In this document: piece after piece, positions 1 to 5,675 of the stretch
How the letters are laid out: each line of letters starts with the position of its first letter
Numbering within the stretch: the first letter of the stretch is position 1
NCBI GenBank assembly: GCA_965371325.1
Contig: CBDUXZ010000152.1
Location: 1 to 5,675 of the forward strand
From: CBDUXZ01 sp965371325 [NCBI: uncultured bacterium]
GTDB lineage: Bacteria > JAUYMQ01
Direction: 5' to 3'
Length of the DNA stretch: 5,675 nt
Notes under the pieces: model-generated
What the model was told of the DNA's origin: nothing
Seen by the model: only the letters and a program-made list of their open reading frames with translations
Databases searched by the model: none
Program-made: the position numbers and the translations under genes

Positions 1-94
1 TGAGGACTGAAACGAGGAGGGCGGTAACCAGGATGCCCCAGATCGCCACGTAGTTCGGGTGGGTCTGCTCTGTCGAAGCCGATTCTTGTGCCAT
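1..94 (-). CDS. coxD: Cytochrome c oxidase subunit IV, N-terminal part (runs off the window)
   Basis: Only the first 31 codons are present. They read MAQESASTEQ, a short polar stretch THPNYVAIW, then the start of a hydrophobic helix (GILVTALLVSVL). Small bacterial subunit IV proteins (CtaF/CoxD type, roughly 100 residues, three helices) begin this way and usually follow subunit III in cox operons. In that family the protein is a non-catalytic membrane subunit that supports assembly or stability. The ATG at 94-92 lies 12 nt after the coxC stop and is preceded by GAGGG at 105-101 with a 6-nt spacer, which supports the start and cotranscription. The call rests on position in the operon plus the His/Asn-Tyr-Val lead into the first helix. 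Without the rest of the protein, another small cox-linked membrane protein cannot be excluded. Confidence 0.72.
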   Translation of the reverse strand, partial: MAQESASTEQTHPNYVAIWGILVTALLVSVL

Positions 95-106
95 GTCCGT
101 CCCTCG

Positions 107-688
107 TCAGGTCGTCAGATAGAGAAGCGGGAAGAGGAAGATCCAGACAACGTCCACGAAGTGCCAGTAGATCCCGATGTACTCGACGCGCTGGGGCGCC
201 CGTCCCTCACGCACGGCAAGCAGGATAACGAAGATCGCCACCATCCCCCCCAGAACGTGCAGCGCGTGAAGCCCCGTCATCGTGTAGTAGAAAGACCAGA
301 ACAGGCTCCGCGCCGGTACGAACCCTTCCGTAATTTCGTGGGTGTACTCGAAAGCCTTCACGCACAGGAAGATGACGCCGCCCAGCAGCGTAAGGGAGAG
401 ATTCCGGGCCGCCTGTTTGAGATTCCCTTCCACGACAGCCGCGTGGGCCAGAACCATGCTCAGGCTGCTCGTGAGAAGGACGAGCGTATTGAAAGCGCCC
501 GCTGCGTTCATCGTGTGCTGCGCCTCAATGCCCCACTCGGGATTCCGCCAGCGCAGCAGAATGTAGCAGCAGATGAGGCCCCCGAAGATCACCACTTCAG
601 AGGCAAGGAACCACCAGATTCCCAGCCGCCCAGTGGGAACTTCGGTGCTCTCATTGAGCATATGCGCGGCGCGCGTTTGTTCGAGCAT
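107..688 (-). CDS. coxC: Cytochrome c oxidase subunit III (short, five-helix form)
   Basis: This 193-residue integral membrane protein is the third core subunit of an aa3-type oxidase. It holds no metal but in known enzymes stabilises subunit I and proton uptake into the D-channel. Five hydrophobic segments are visible at about 23-45, 65-83, 97-112, 130-157 and 170-191. The length and helix count match short bacterial forms such as Bacillus CtaE, which lack the first two helices of the seven-helix mitochondrial type. Family signatures are SEVVIFGG (Glu31, equivalent to the conserved helix Glu of subunit III), KAFEY (111-115), TGLHALHV (138-145) and YWHFVDVVWIF (174-184). The start at 688 has AGGAG at 699-695 with a 6-nt spacer. 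It begins 56 nt after the coxA stop and ends 12 nt before coxD. Nothing is missing for the short family form. Confidence 0.95.
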   Translation of the reverse strand: MLEQTRAAHMLNESTEVPTGRLGIWWFLASEVVIFGGLICCYILLRWRNPEWGIEAQHTMNAAGAFNTLVLLTSSLSMVLAHAAVVEGNLKQAARNLSLTLLGGVIFLCVKAFEYTHEITEGFVPARSLFWSFYYTMTGLHALHVLGGMVAIFVILLAVREGRAPQRVEYIGIYWHFVDVVWIFLFPLLYLTT

Positions 689-744
689 GCGTCGCTCCTG
701 TGTTACGAATTTCCCTTAATCACCGGCGGCCGCTTCTGCGAAGA

Positions 745-2421
745 TCAGACCGGGGCGTTCTGCGGGCGCCAATCCTCTTCGCGATCGGGCGCACTGTACT
801 CGTAGGGCCCGCGATAAACCGTAGGCACGGTCTCGAAGTTGCCATGTGGCGGCGGCGATGGGACGGTCCACTCGAGCGTATTGGCTTTCCACGGGTTGAC
901 CTCCGCCTTGGGCCCCCGGAAGTAGCTCCAGATCGCGTTCACAAACACCGGAATCTGGGAGAGGAGCATGGCGATAGCTCCGGCTGTGGCGAGGACCTGA
1001 AGCTGATCGGCCTCGGGCGTCCGGAGCGCCTCGAAAAAATGCGGGTTCGAGATGCGGCGCTGGTGACCCATGAGGCCGAGGACGAACATCGGGAGGAAGG
1101 TGATGTTCATCGAGATGAACGTCAGCCAGAAGTGCAGCTTCCCGAGCGCCTCGTTCTGCATCCGGCCGAACATCTTCGGGTACCAGTAATACCAGGCCGC
1201 GAAAAAGGCGAAGAACGCCGGCGGGATCAACGCGTAGTGGAAGTGCGCCACCACGAAGTAGGTGTCATGGACGTAAATATCCACGGCCGCCGTCCCGTTG
1301 TGAATTCCCGTGACGCCTCCAAGGAGAAAGATGGCCAGCATGCCCAGGGCGAAGAGCATCGGCGTTTTGAACTCGATCGATCCGCGCCAGAGCGTTGCCA
1401 TGAATGAGAACGTGATGATGGCAATGGGAACGGAAATAAGAATCGTCGTGATGCTGAAGGGCGTCGCGAGCCGCGGATCGATTCCCGCGATGAACTGATG
1501 ATGCGCCCAGACGATAAAGCTGAGGACGCCTGTAATGATCGTCGCGTAGATAATCATGCGGTAGCCAAAAATCGGCTTTCGCGAAAACACGGGGAGGATC
1601 TCCGCTACCGCGCCAAGACCGGGGAGCAGGATGACGTAGACCTCCGGGTGCCCGAAGAACCAGAAGAGGTGCTGAAAGAGAACGGGATCGCCGCCGACGG
1701 CAGGATCGTAAAAGCCCGTGCCGACAAGACGGTCCAGCAGGAGCATCACCGCGCCGGCGATGAGGGGCCCCACCGAAAAGAGGAAGAGCACGCTCGCGGT
1801 CAGCAGCATCCAGACCATGAGGGGGAGGTCGAAAAGTTTCATGCCGGGCGCGCGATTGTTGATCGCTGTCGTGATGAAATTGATTCCTCCCATGAGGAAT
1901 GCCGCGAACTCCAGCGCCACGGCGAGGATCCAGAGGGTGACGCCCCACTGGCCGCCCGAGTAGGCCGCACTGGCCGACAGGGGCGGATAGGAAGTCCACC
2001 CTCCGGCTGCAGCGCCTCCGGGGACGAAGAACGAAACGAGAAGGATCACCGTGCTCAGGAAGAAGACCTGGTAGGAGAGCATGTTGAGGCGCGGAAAGGC
2101 CATGTCGGCCGTTCCAATCATGAGCGGGATCAGGAAGTTCCCGAAGGCCGCCAGGAGGATCGGCATGGCGACCCAGAAGATCATGATCGTCCCGTGCATG
2201 GTGACCAGAGCGTTGTATCCGTTGGGGCTGACCGTGCCGTACCCCGGAACCGGTTCGCCGGGATAGGCAAGCTGCACTCGCATGACGTAGGCGAGCAGTC
2301 CGCCGACGATTGCCATGAAAATGCCGGTGAAGAGATACTGCCGGGCGATGATTTTGTGATCAGTGGAGAAAACGTACTTTCCCCAGAAGCTTTCAGGGTG
2401 CGCGAGGGCAGCGGTCGTCAT
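745..2421 (-). CDS. coxA: Cytochrome c oxidase subunit I, A-family, K-channel residues absent
   Basis: This 558-residue, twelve-helix catalytic subunit reduces O2 to water at a heme a3-CuB centre and pumps protons across the cytoplasmic membrane. Ligands seen are His76 and His395 (heme a), His393 (heme a3), and His258, His307 and His308 (CuB), with Tyr262 in GHPEVY for the His-Tyr crosslink. His385-Asp386 (HDTYF) and Arg455-Arg456 sit where the Mg site and heme propionate arginines belong. Glu260 in HPEV is the A1-type mark, and Asp106, Asn95 and Asn113 of the D-channel are kept. The K-channel is not: positions equivalent to bovine Ser255, Thr316 and Lys319 are Ala273, Ile333 and Ile336 (VPIAIITFSF). 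Its ATG overlaps the coxB stop, and AAGGA lies just upstream. The HPEVY Tyr, the Arg pair and the neighbouring CuA subunit argue for an oxygen reductase rather than a NO reductase. Confidence 0.97.
   Translation of the reverse strand: MTTAALAHPESFWGKYVFSTDHKIIARQYLFTGIFMAIVGGLLAYVMRVQLAYPGEPVPGYGTVSPNGYNALVTMHGTIMIFWVAMPILLAAFGNFLIPLMIGTADMAFPRLNMLSYQVFFLSTVILLVSFFVPGGAAAGGWTSYPPLSASAAYSGGQWGVTLWILAVALEFAAFLMGGINFITTAINNRAPGMKLFDLPLMVWMLLTASVLFLFSVGPLIAGAVMLLLDRLVGTGFYDPAVGGDPVLFQHLFWFFGHPEVYVILLPGLGAVAEILPVFSRKPIFGYRMIIYATIITGVLSFIVWAHHQFIAGIDPRLATPFSITTILISVPIAIITFSFMATLWRGSIEFKTPMLFALGMLAIFLLGGVTGIHNGTAAVDIYVHDTYFVVAHFHYALIPPAFFAFFAAWYYWYPKMFGRMQNEALGKLHFWLTFISMNITFLPMFVLGLMGHQRRISNPHFFEALRTPEADQLQVLATAGAIAMLLSQIPVFVNAIWSYFRGPKAEVNPWKANTLEWTVPSPPPHGNFETVPTVYRGPYEYSAPDREEDWRPQNAPV
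2418..2421 (-). other. ATGA stop-start overlap coupling coxB to coxA
   Basis: The coxB TGA (2420-2418) and the coxA ATG (2421-2419) share bases in an ATGA overlap. This arrangement normally means translational coupling, which would help keep the two core subunits at matched levels. The AAGGAAGG just upstream lies inside the coxB coding sequence and may serve re-initiation. Confidence 0.85.
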
Positions 2422-3122
2422 CCTTCCTTACTCTCCTCTTCCTCTGCGGAAGCCTTCTCCCGGATTTTCGTCTCGATCCATTGCCGGTAGGCCTCCGGAC
2501 TCTCGGCGATCATCTTCCCCTTCATCAGTGTGTGGCCGAAACCGCAAATTTCCGCGCAGATGATCTCGAACTTTCCGGGCTTTGTAGCCTCAAACCATCC
2601 ATTGATGCGGCGCCCCGGAACGGCGTCCTGCTTGAGGCGGAATTCGGCGACTGAGAACGAGTGCAGAACGTCTTTCGCGGTCAGCTCGAACCGTACGATC
2701 TCGCCGACCGGGACGTGCAACTCGTTCATGATCTCGATGTCGTCCTCTGTGTCGAGCTCGCCATCAGGGCCGGTCAGCGTGAACCGCCAGGCCCACTGCT
2801 GGCCGGTGATACGGACCAGTTGCTGATGTTCCGGGATGGATTCCTTGATGTTGTACCAGACGGGTGCGCCCACAGCTTCGATCACCAGGTCGAGGCAGAG
2901 GACAACCGCGCAAGGAATGAGAATGACAGACATGGCCCGAAGCGTCCGGCCTGGAAGGTAGGCTGCTCGCACGCCTTTCCTCCGGCGGAAACGCAGCACG
3001 GAATAGACGAGATAGAGTTCAGCCGCGACGAACCAAACGCCGACCACGATCGTAATGAAGATCATGAGCCGGTCGATATCACCCGCGAAGGTGGAGGCAG
3101 CCTCGGGGAGCCAGTTCGGCAT
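2418..3122 (-). CDS. coxB: Cytochrome c oxidase subunit II with CuA site, no fused cytochrome c
   Basis: This 234-residue subunit accepts electrons from a periplasmic cytochrome c or other small donor and passes them through CuA to heme a. Two N-terminal helices (about 18-42 and 62-83) anchor a periplasmic cupredoxin domain. The CuA site is complete: His154 in VLHSFSV, then Cys189, Glu191, Cys193, His197 and Met200 in CAEICGFGHTLM. Trp110/Trp112 in GQQWAW match the electron-entry aromatic patch. No CxxCH follows, so it is not a caa3-type fusion, and there is no lipobox. The usual ExxWTxxP at the start of helix 2, whose Glu opens the K-channel, is replaced by RAMSVILIP. An acidic loop (GPDGELDTEDDIEI, 118-131) sits before the NELHVPVG strand. 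The C-terminus is a charged Lys/Glu tail. The start is backed by AAGGAGAG at 3139-3132. It follows the four-helix gene by 75 nt. Confidence 0.96.
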   Translation of the reverse strand: MPNWLPEAASTFAGDIDRLMIFITIVVGVWFVAAELYLVYSVLRFRRRKGVRAAYLPGRTLRAMSVILIPCAVVLCLDLVIEAVGAPVWYNIKESIPEHQQLVRITGQQWAWRFTLTGPDGELDTEDDIEIMNELHVPVGEIVRFELTAKDVLHSFSVAEFRLKQDAVPGRRINGWFEATKPGKFEIICAEICGFGHTLMKGKMIAESPEAYRQWIETKIREKASAEEEESKEG

Positions 3123-3197
3123 GGCGACAATCTCTCCTTGAAGCGTGCGGCCGGCGCTCGAAGCAGCCGCAGAGAAAGAAAGCGTTGAATGAGTCCG

Positions 3198-3740
3198 TTA
3201 CTCGTCCCAGCCGGCCCGAAGCCTTGCCATTGTCTGTGGCCGCCGGCGCAGAAGGAACCAGAACATTGCGAAGGCCGAGAGCAGGTTCGCGAGGGCGACC
3301 GCCCACGCGCCCAGGGCGCCTACCAGATTCGGTACGATGGTTATCTCGATGCCAAAGAGCACCGATTCGAAGAGCAAAAAGAGGAGCAGCAGGACCAGAC
3401 CGAACTGCGGGTTCCGTTCGATGAGCGAAAACATCCACGCAATCACCGTACCGGCGATCAGAAAGAGCGCTCCGTGAAGCCCGGAGTACGCGAACACCAT
3501 GGTCACGTTCACAGCCGTGACCTCCTCGACGCCTAACCCCAGAAACAGAACGCTCCCGATCAGCGCGGGCGTGAAGAACGGCTCGCGCAGGAGAGCGTCG
3601 AACAGAAGAAACCATAGGGCCACAACCGAGGCGCCGATCATTCCCGCGAGAACGCCGTGCTCCACGATGACGGCGATCCGGTGCGCTTCGTCCGCGCTCG
3701 TCGCAGGGATCGCCCGGGACTGTGGCGATGCGCTGGACAT
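3198..3740 (-). CDS. Four-helix membrane protein of unknown function, first gene of the cox operon
   Basis: I do not recognise a named family for this 180-residue protein. A polar, Ser/Ala-rich N-terminus of about 20 residues is followed by four hydrophobic segments at roughly 27-48, 58-68 running into 76-103, 113-130 and 138-164, and a basic tail (RRRPQTMARLR), which suggests the C-terminus is cytoplasmic. The first segment has a Gly/Ala-rich pattern (GVLAGMIGASVVALWFLLFD) followed by REPFFTPALIGS. Charged residues lie in or next to helices: His28, Asp48, Glu72-Glu73, His89, Glu125 and Glu132. There is no CxxC, heme-binding CxxCH or CuA/CuB-like motif. The start at 3740 has AAGGAG at 3752-3747 with a 6-nt spacer and a promoter candidate just upstream. 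Its place 75 nt before coxB suggests, by inference only, an accessory subunit or assembly factor of this oxidase. Confidence 0.85.
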   Translation of the reverse strand: MSSASPQSRAIPATSADEAHRIAVIVEHGVLAGMIGASVVALWFLLFDALLREPFFTPALIGSVLFLGLGVEEVTAVNVTMVFAYSGLHGALFLIAGTVIAWMFSLIERNPQFGLVLLLLFLLFESVLFGIEITIVPNLVGALGAWAVALANLLSAFAMFWFLLRRRPQTMARLRAGWDE

Positions 3741-3773
3741 TTGGGGCTCCTTATATAGATGTAGGGCGCGGGC

Positions 3774-3802
3774 ATAATACCAAACATGCAGATCAATGCG
3801 AA
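3774..3802 (-). promoter_or_regulatory. Candidate sigma70-type promoter for the cox operon
   Basis: On the minus strand TTCGCA (3802-3797, 4 of 6 to TTGACA) and TATTAT (3779-3774, 5 of 6 to TATAAT) are separated by 17 bp. A start point about seven bases downstream, near 3767, would leave a leader of about 26 nt that contains the AAGGAG of the four-helix gene. The fit in spacing and position is good, but this is a match by eye in a short AT-richer patch. Confidence 0.5.
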
Positions 3803-3820
3803 TCCGCGGACGCCGGAATA

Positions 3821-3855
3821 GCGGTTTTCACCGCCGCGGGAATCGCAAAATTTGC
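3821..3855. repeat. Two small inverted repeats upstream of the cox promoter
   Basis: GCAAA-A-TTTGC (3845-3855) is a perfect dyad with one central base. GCGGT and ACCGC at 3821-3834 flank four bases; read on the minus strand this gives a five-pair stem with a GAAA tetraloop. Both lie about 20-55 bp upstream of the -35 candidate, where an activator could bind. Neither is followed by a T run on the minus strand, so they are poor candidates for an intrinsic terminator of the cyclase-like gene. The rest of the 195-nt gap (3741-3935) shows no gene. Confidence 0.3.
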
Positions 3856-3935
3856 ATCTTTAATTCCGACTCGCACAGACGGGTATCCGCGATTCGCGCT
3901 GTTGAGATGTGAAATGGAAATGAAAGGTCGGAGGG

Positions 3936-5675
3936 TCAGTTCAGCCCGGCCTTCCGCAGGTTGATGAAGATTTGCTCCCTTGCCACGGGATCGCGGTAGG
4001 GGGGCGCCGAAGTGGACGCCCGGGAGAGGGAAAAGCCGGGGCTGAGCCTGAGGATTTCGGATACTTCCCGTTTTGCTTCGTCGTCGCGGCCCAGATCGAC
4101 ATAGACGACGGCCAGGAGAATGTGTGCCGACAGATAGTCCGGGTTGTAGTTCAGCGAGCGCTGGAGAGCCTCGATGGCCTCCTCAAACCTCCCGGTCATG
4201 CGATAGGCATTTCCCAAACTCACGTAGTGAGTGTGCGCCAGCGTAGATTTGGGATCCAGGCGCATCGCATTCTTCACAACCGGAATGGCCTCCTCGGGAT
4301 ACCCTGAGAGGTTCAGAACACCCGCGAGAACTGCCAGGGCGAAGGGGTCGTTCGGGCCGAGGGCGACTCCTTTCCGGGTCTCTGCCAGCCCTTCCTCATA
4401 GCGCCGGGTGAAAACGTAAACCGCGCCGAGGACCGAATGCGATGCGGGGAGCGAATCGTCCAGTTCAAGCGCCCTTCCGGCCTCTTCGAAAGCGAGTTTC
4501 ATACCATCGGGATCGTCGGTCCATTGGTACATCCGGTCGGAGATGCGTGTGATCGCGATGAGTGAGTAGGCGGCCGCGAACTCCGGATCGATTTCAATCG
4601 CCTTCCGTAACATCTGCCGCGCCCGCGCGTTTCCCTCCTTCGTCGTCCGGGCCAGATAGGCTTGTCCCCGGAGGTAGTAATCGTAGGCTTCGAGACTCTT
4701 CGTCGGTGGTCGCGTGGGGAGGCCTTCACCGAGGCTGACCCGCAGCGCCGTGGTGATTTGCTTCGTCAGATCGTCCTGTACTTCGAAAATGTCTTCGAGC
4801 TTCCGGTCGTAGCTCTCCGCCCAGAGGTGGTGGTCGGTTTCGGTGTCCACCAGCTGCGCCGTCACGCGGACGCGGTCGCCCGACTTCCGCACGCTTCCTT
4901 CCAGGATGTACTTCACGCCCAGCTCCCGTCCGACGATGCCGAGCTTCACGGCCGTCCCCTTGTACGTAAATGAGGAGTTTCGGGATATCACGAAGAGCCC
5001 CTGAAGCCGTGCGAGTCCCGTGATGAGATCCTCCGTGATCCCATCGGCGAAGTATTCCTGCTCGGGGTCGCCGCTCATGTTCGTGAAGGGAAGGACTGCG
5101 ATGGACGGTTTGTCGGGGAGTGCGAGTTCCTGTGATGGCCCGGGCGCGACCTGAGAGCCCTCTCCGCCGGGCTTCTTCCAGGCCCACCAGAGCGCAACCA
5201 CGACGGCGATGACGAAGACGTGGGCCAGGGCGAGGGGAATCCGGCGCCTGCGGGATTGCGCCGGTGACGCGGGTGGGGAGATCGCTCCTGCGGAGGGCAC
5301 GCGGTAAACGCGAAGGGGTTTGGGAATGTTCTTGACGGTTTGCTCCCCCAGATCCTCCGCTTCAAGCGAGAGCTTACCTCGAATCTGATCGTAGAAGCTT
5401 CCCGAGAGACAAATACCGCCCGGCTCAGCCATCCCTTCGAGCCGCGCGGCGATGTTGACGCCGTCGCCATAGATGCGATCGCCTTCCGTCAGAACATCCC
5501 CCAGGTGGAGTCCGATGCGGAAGTCCATCCTGCGGTCCTCTGGAAGGTCCTGATTTTTCTCTGTCAGGGACTGCTGGATTTCGACGGCGGCGCGGGCGGC
5601 GTCGAGCGCGCTGGGGAACTCCGCAAGAAGATTGTCGCCGGGTGTGTCGACAACACGCCCGTGGTGCCGGCCGAT
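3936..5675 (-). CDS. Class III cyclase-homology / TolB-like / TPR protein, 5' end outside the window
   Basis: The frame is open to the window edge, giving 579 visible residues. The ATG at 5528 is internal, because the 49 codons before it continue the cyclase domain (GRVVDTPGDNLLAEF). Numbering from the edge, 1-125 are the end of a class III nucleotide cyclase domain: GDN holds the second metal Asp (residue 14), then RIGLHLGDV and YGDGVNIAARLEG with the catalytic Asn74/Arg78. One membrane helix lies at about 146-166. A TolB/FlgO-like region (about 190-315) starts PSIAVLPFTNMSGDPEQEYF. At least four TPR-like repeats fill about 329-548, with phrases such as ALELDDSLPASHSVLGAVY and GRFEEAIEALQRSLNYNPDY. 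Known relatives are annotated as adenylate cyclases, mostly untested. The two purine-reading positions look altered (Asp and Arg). It ends 195 nt before the four-helix gene and probably forms a separate transcription unit. Confidence 0.9.
   Translation of the reverse strand: MGRHHGRVVDTPGDNLLAEFPSALDAARAAVEIQQSLTEKNQDLPEDRRMDFRIGLHLGDVLTEGDRIYGDGVNIAARLEGMAEPGGICLSGSFYDQIRGKLSLEAEDLGEQTVKNIPKPLRVYRVPSAGAISPPASPAQSRRRRIPLALAHVFVIAVVVALWWAWKKPGGEGSQVAPGPSQELALPDKPSIAVLPFTNMSGDPEQEYFADGITEDLITGLARLQGLFVISRNSSFTYKGTAVKLGIVGRELGVKYILEGSVRKSGDRVRVTAQLVDTETDHHLWAESYDRKLEDIFEVQDDLTKQITTALRVSLGEGLPTRPPTKSLEAYDYYLRGQAYLARTTKEGNARARQMLRKAIEIDPEFAAAYSLIAITRISDRMYQWTDDPDGMKLAFEEAGRALELDDSLPASHSVLGAVYVFTRRYEEGLAETRKGVALGPNDPFALAVLAGVLNLSGYPEEAIPVVKNAMRLDPKSTLAHTHYVSLGNAYRMTGRFEEAIEALQRSLNYNPDYLSAHILLAVVYVDLGRDDEAKREVSEILRLSPGFSLSRASTSAPPYRDPVAREQIFINLRKAGLN

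Noticed and set aside
689-744. Terminator or small gene between coxA and coxC
   Set aside because: The GC-rich palindrome GCGGCCGC at 726-733 has no loop or T tract, and the 56-nt gap has a normal ribosome site for coxC, so cotranscription is more likely.
59-805. 248-codon plus-strand frame opposite coxC
   Set aside because: It spans coxC, two intergenic gaps and parts of coxD and coxA in antisense. Its composition is low-complexity charged and it has no recognisable motif.
745-2421. CoxA as a nitric oxide reductase relative because of the missing K-channel
   Set aside because: The crosslinking Tyr in HPEVY, the D-channel Asp and HPEV Glu, and an intact CuA subunit next door all fit an oxygen reductase.
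1498-2490. 330-codon open frame on the plus strand opposite coxA
   Set aside because: It is antisense to a clear CoxA with all metal ligands. Its product is rich in Arg, Asp, Glu and His with no domain, as expected from the complement of a hydrophobic GC-rich gene.
3821-3834. Intrinsic terminator after the cyclase-like gene
   Set aside because: The stem is only five pairs and is followed by TATTCCGG, not a T run. It is also about 100 nt past the stop codon.
4726-5187. 153-codon minus-strand frame inside the cyclase/TPR gene
   Set aside because: It is a shifted frame of the real gene. The TolB-like and TPR motifs are in the other frame, and this product is Arg-rich without structure.
5526-5528. 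ATG at 5528 as the true start of the cyclase-like gene
   Set aside because: The frame continues upstream to the window edge and those 49 codons encode conserved cyclase sequence, including the GDN metal site.

Overview
The window looks like a piece of a GC-rich bacterial chromosome. Every gene I can support lies on the minus strand, so the biological reading order runs from high to low coordinates. An aa3-type heme-copper oxidase next to a class III cyclase/TolB-like/TPR protein is a combination found in soil-type bacteria such as Acidobacteria, Gemmatimonadetes and Proteobacteria. I cannot fix the phylum from the sequence. There are no RNA genes, mobile elements, CRISPR arrays or clear rho-independent terminators.

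Reading order: (1) 5675-3936, the 3' part of a gene for a cyclase homology domain, one membrane helix, a TolB/FlgO-like domain and TPRs; its start is outside the window. (2) 3935-3741, a 195-nt intergenic region with a plausible sigma70-type promoter and two small inverted repeats. (3) 3740-3198, an unrecognised four-helix membrane protein. (4) 3122-2418 coxB (CuA subunit II). (5) 2421-745 coxA (catalytic subunit I), whose ATG overlaps the coxB stop. (6) 688-107 coxC (subunit III). (7) 94-1, the first 31 codons of coxD (subunit IV), running off the window. Genes 3-7 are close together, co-oriented and have Shine-Dalgarno-like sites, so they probably form one operon for a cytochrome c oxidase. 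Its cofactor-insertion factors (heme A synthesis, Cox11/CtaG, Sco) are not in the window.

The main observation is that this oxidase keeps every heme, CuB and CuA ligand, the active-site Tyr and the main D-channel carboxylates, but lacks the classical K-channel. The Ser, Thr and Lys of subunit I are Ala273, Ile333 and Ile336, and the entry Glu of subunit II is also absent. It is therefore a divergent A-family oxidase, probably with a changed proton path, and it is encoded with an uncharacterised membrane protein as first gene. A second point is the cyclase domain. It keeps the second metal-binding Asp and the catalytic Asn/Arg, but the two positions that normally read the purine (Lys and Asp) appear to be Asp and Arg.
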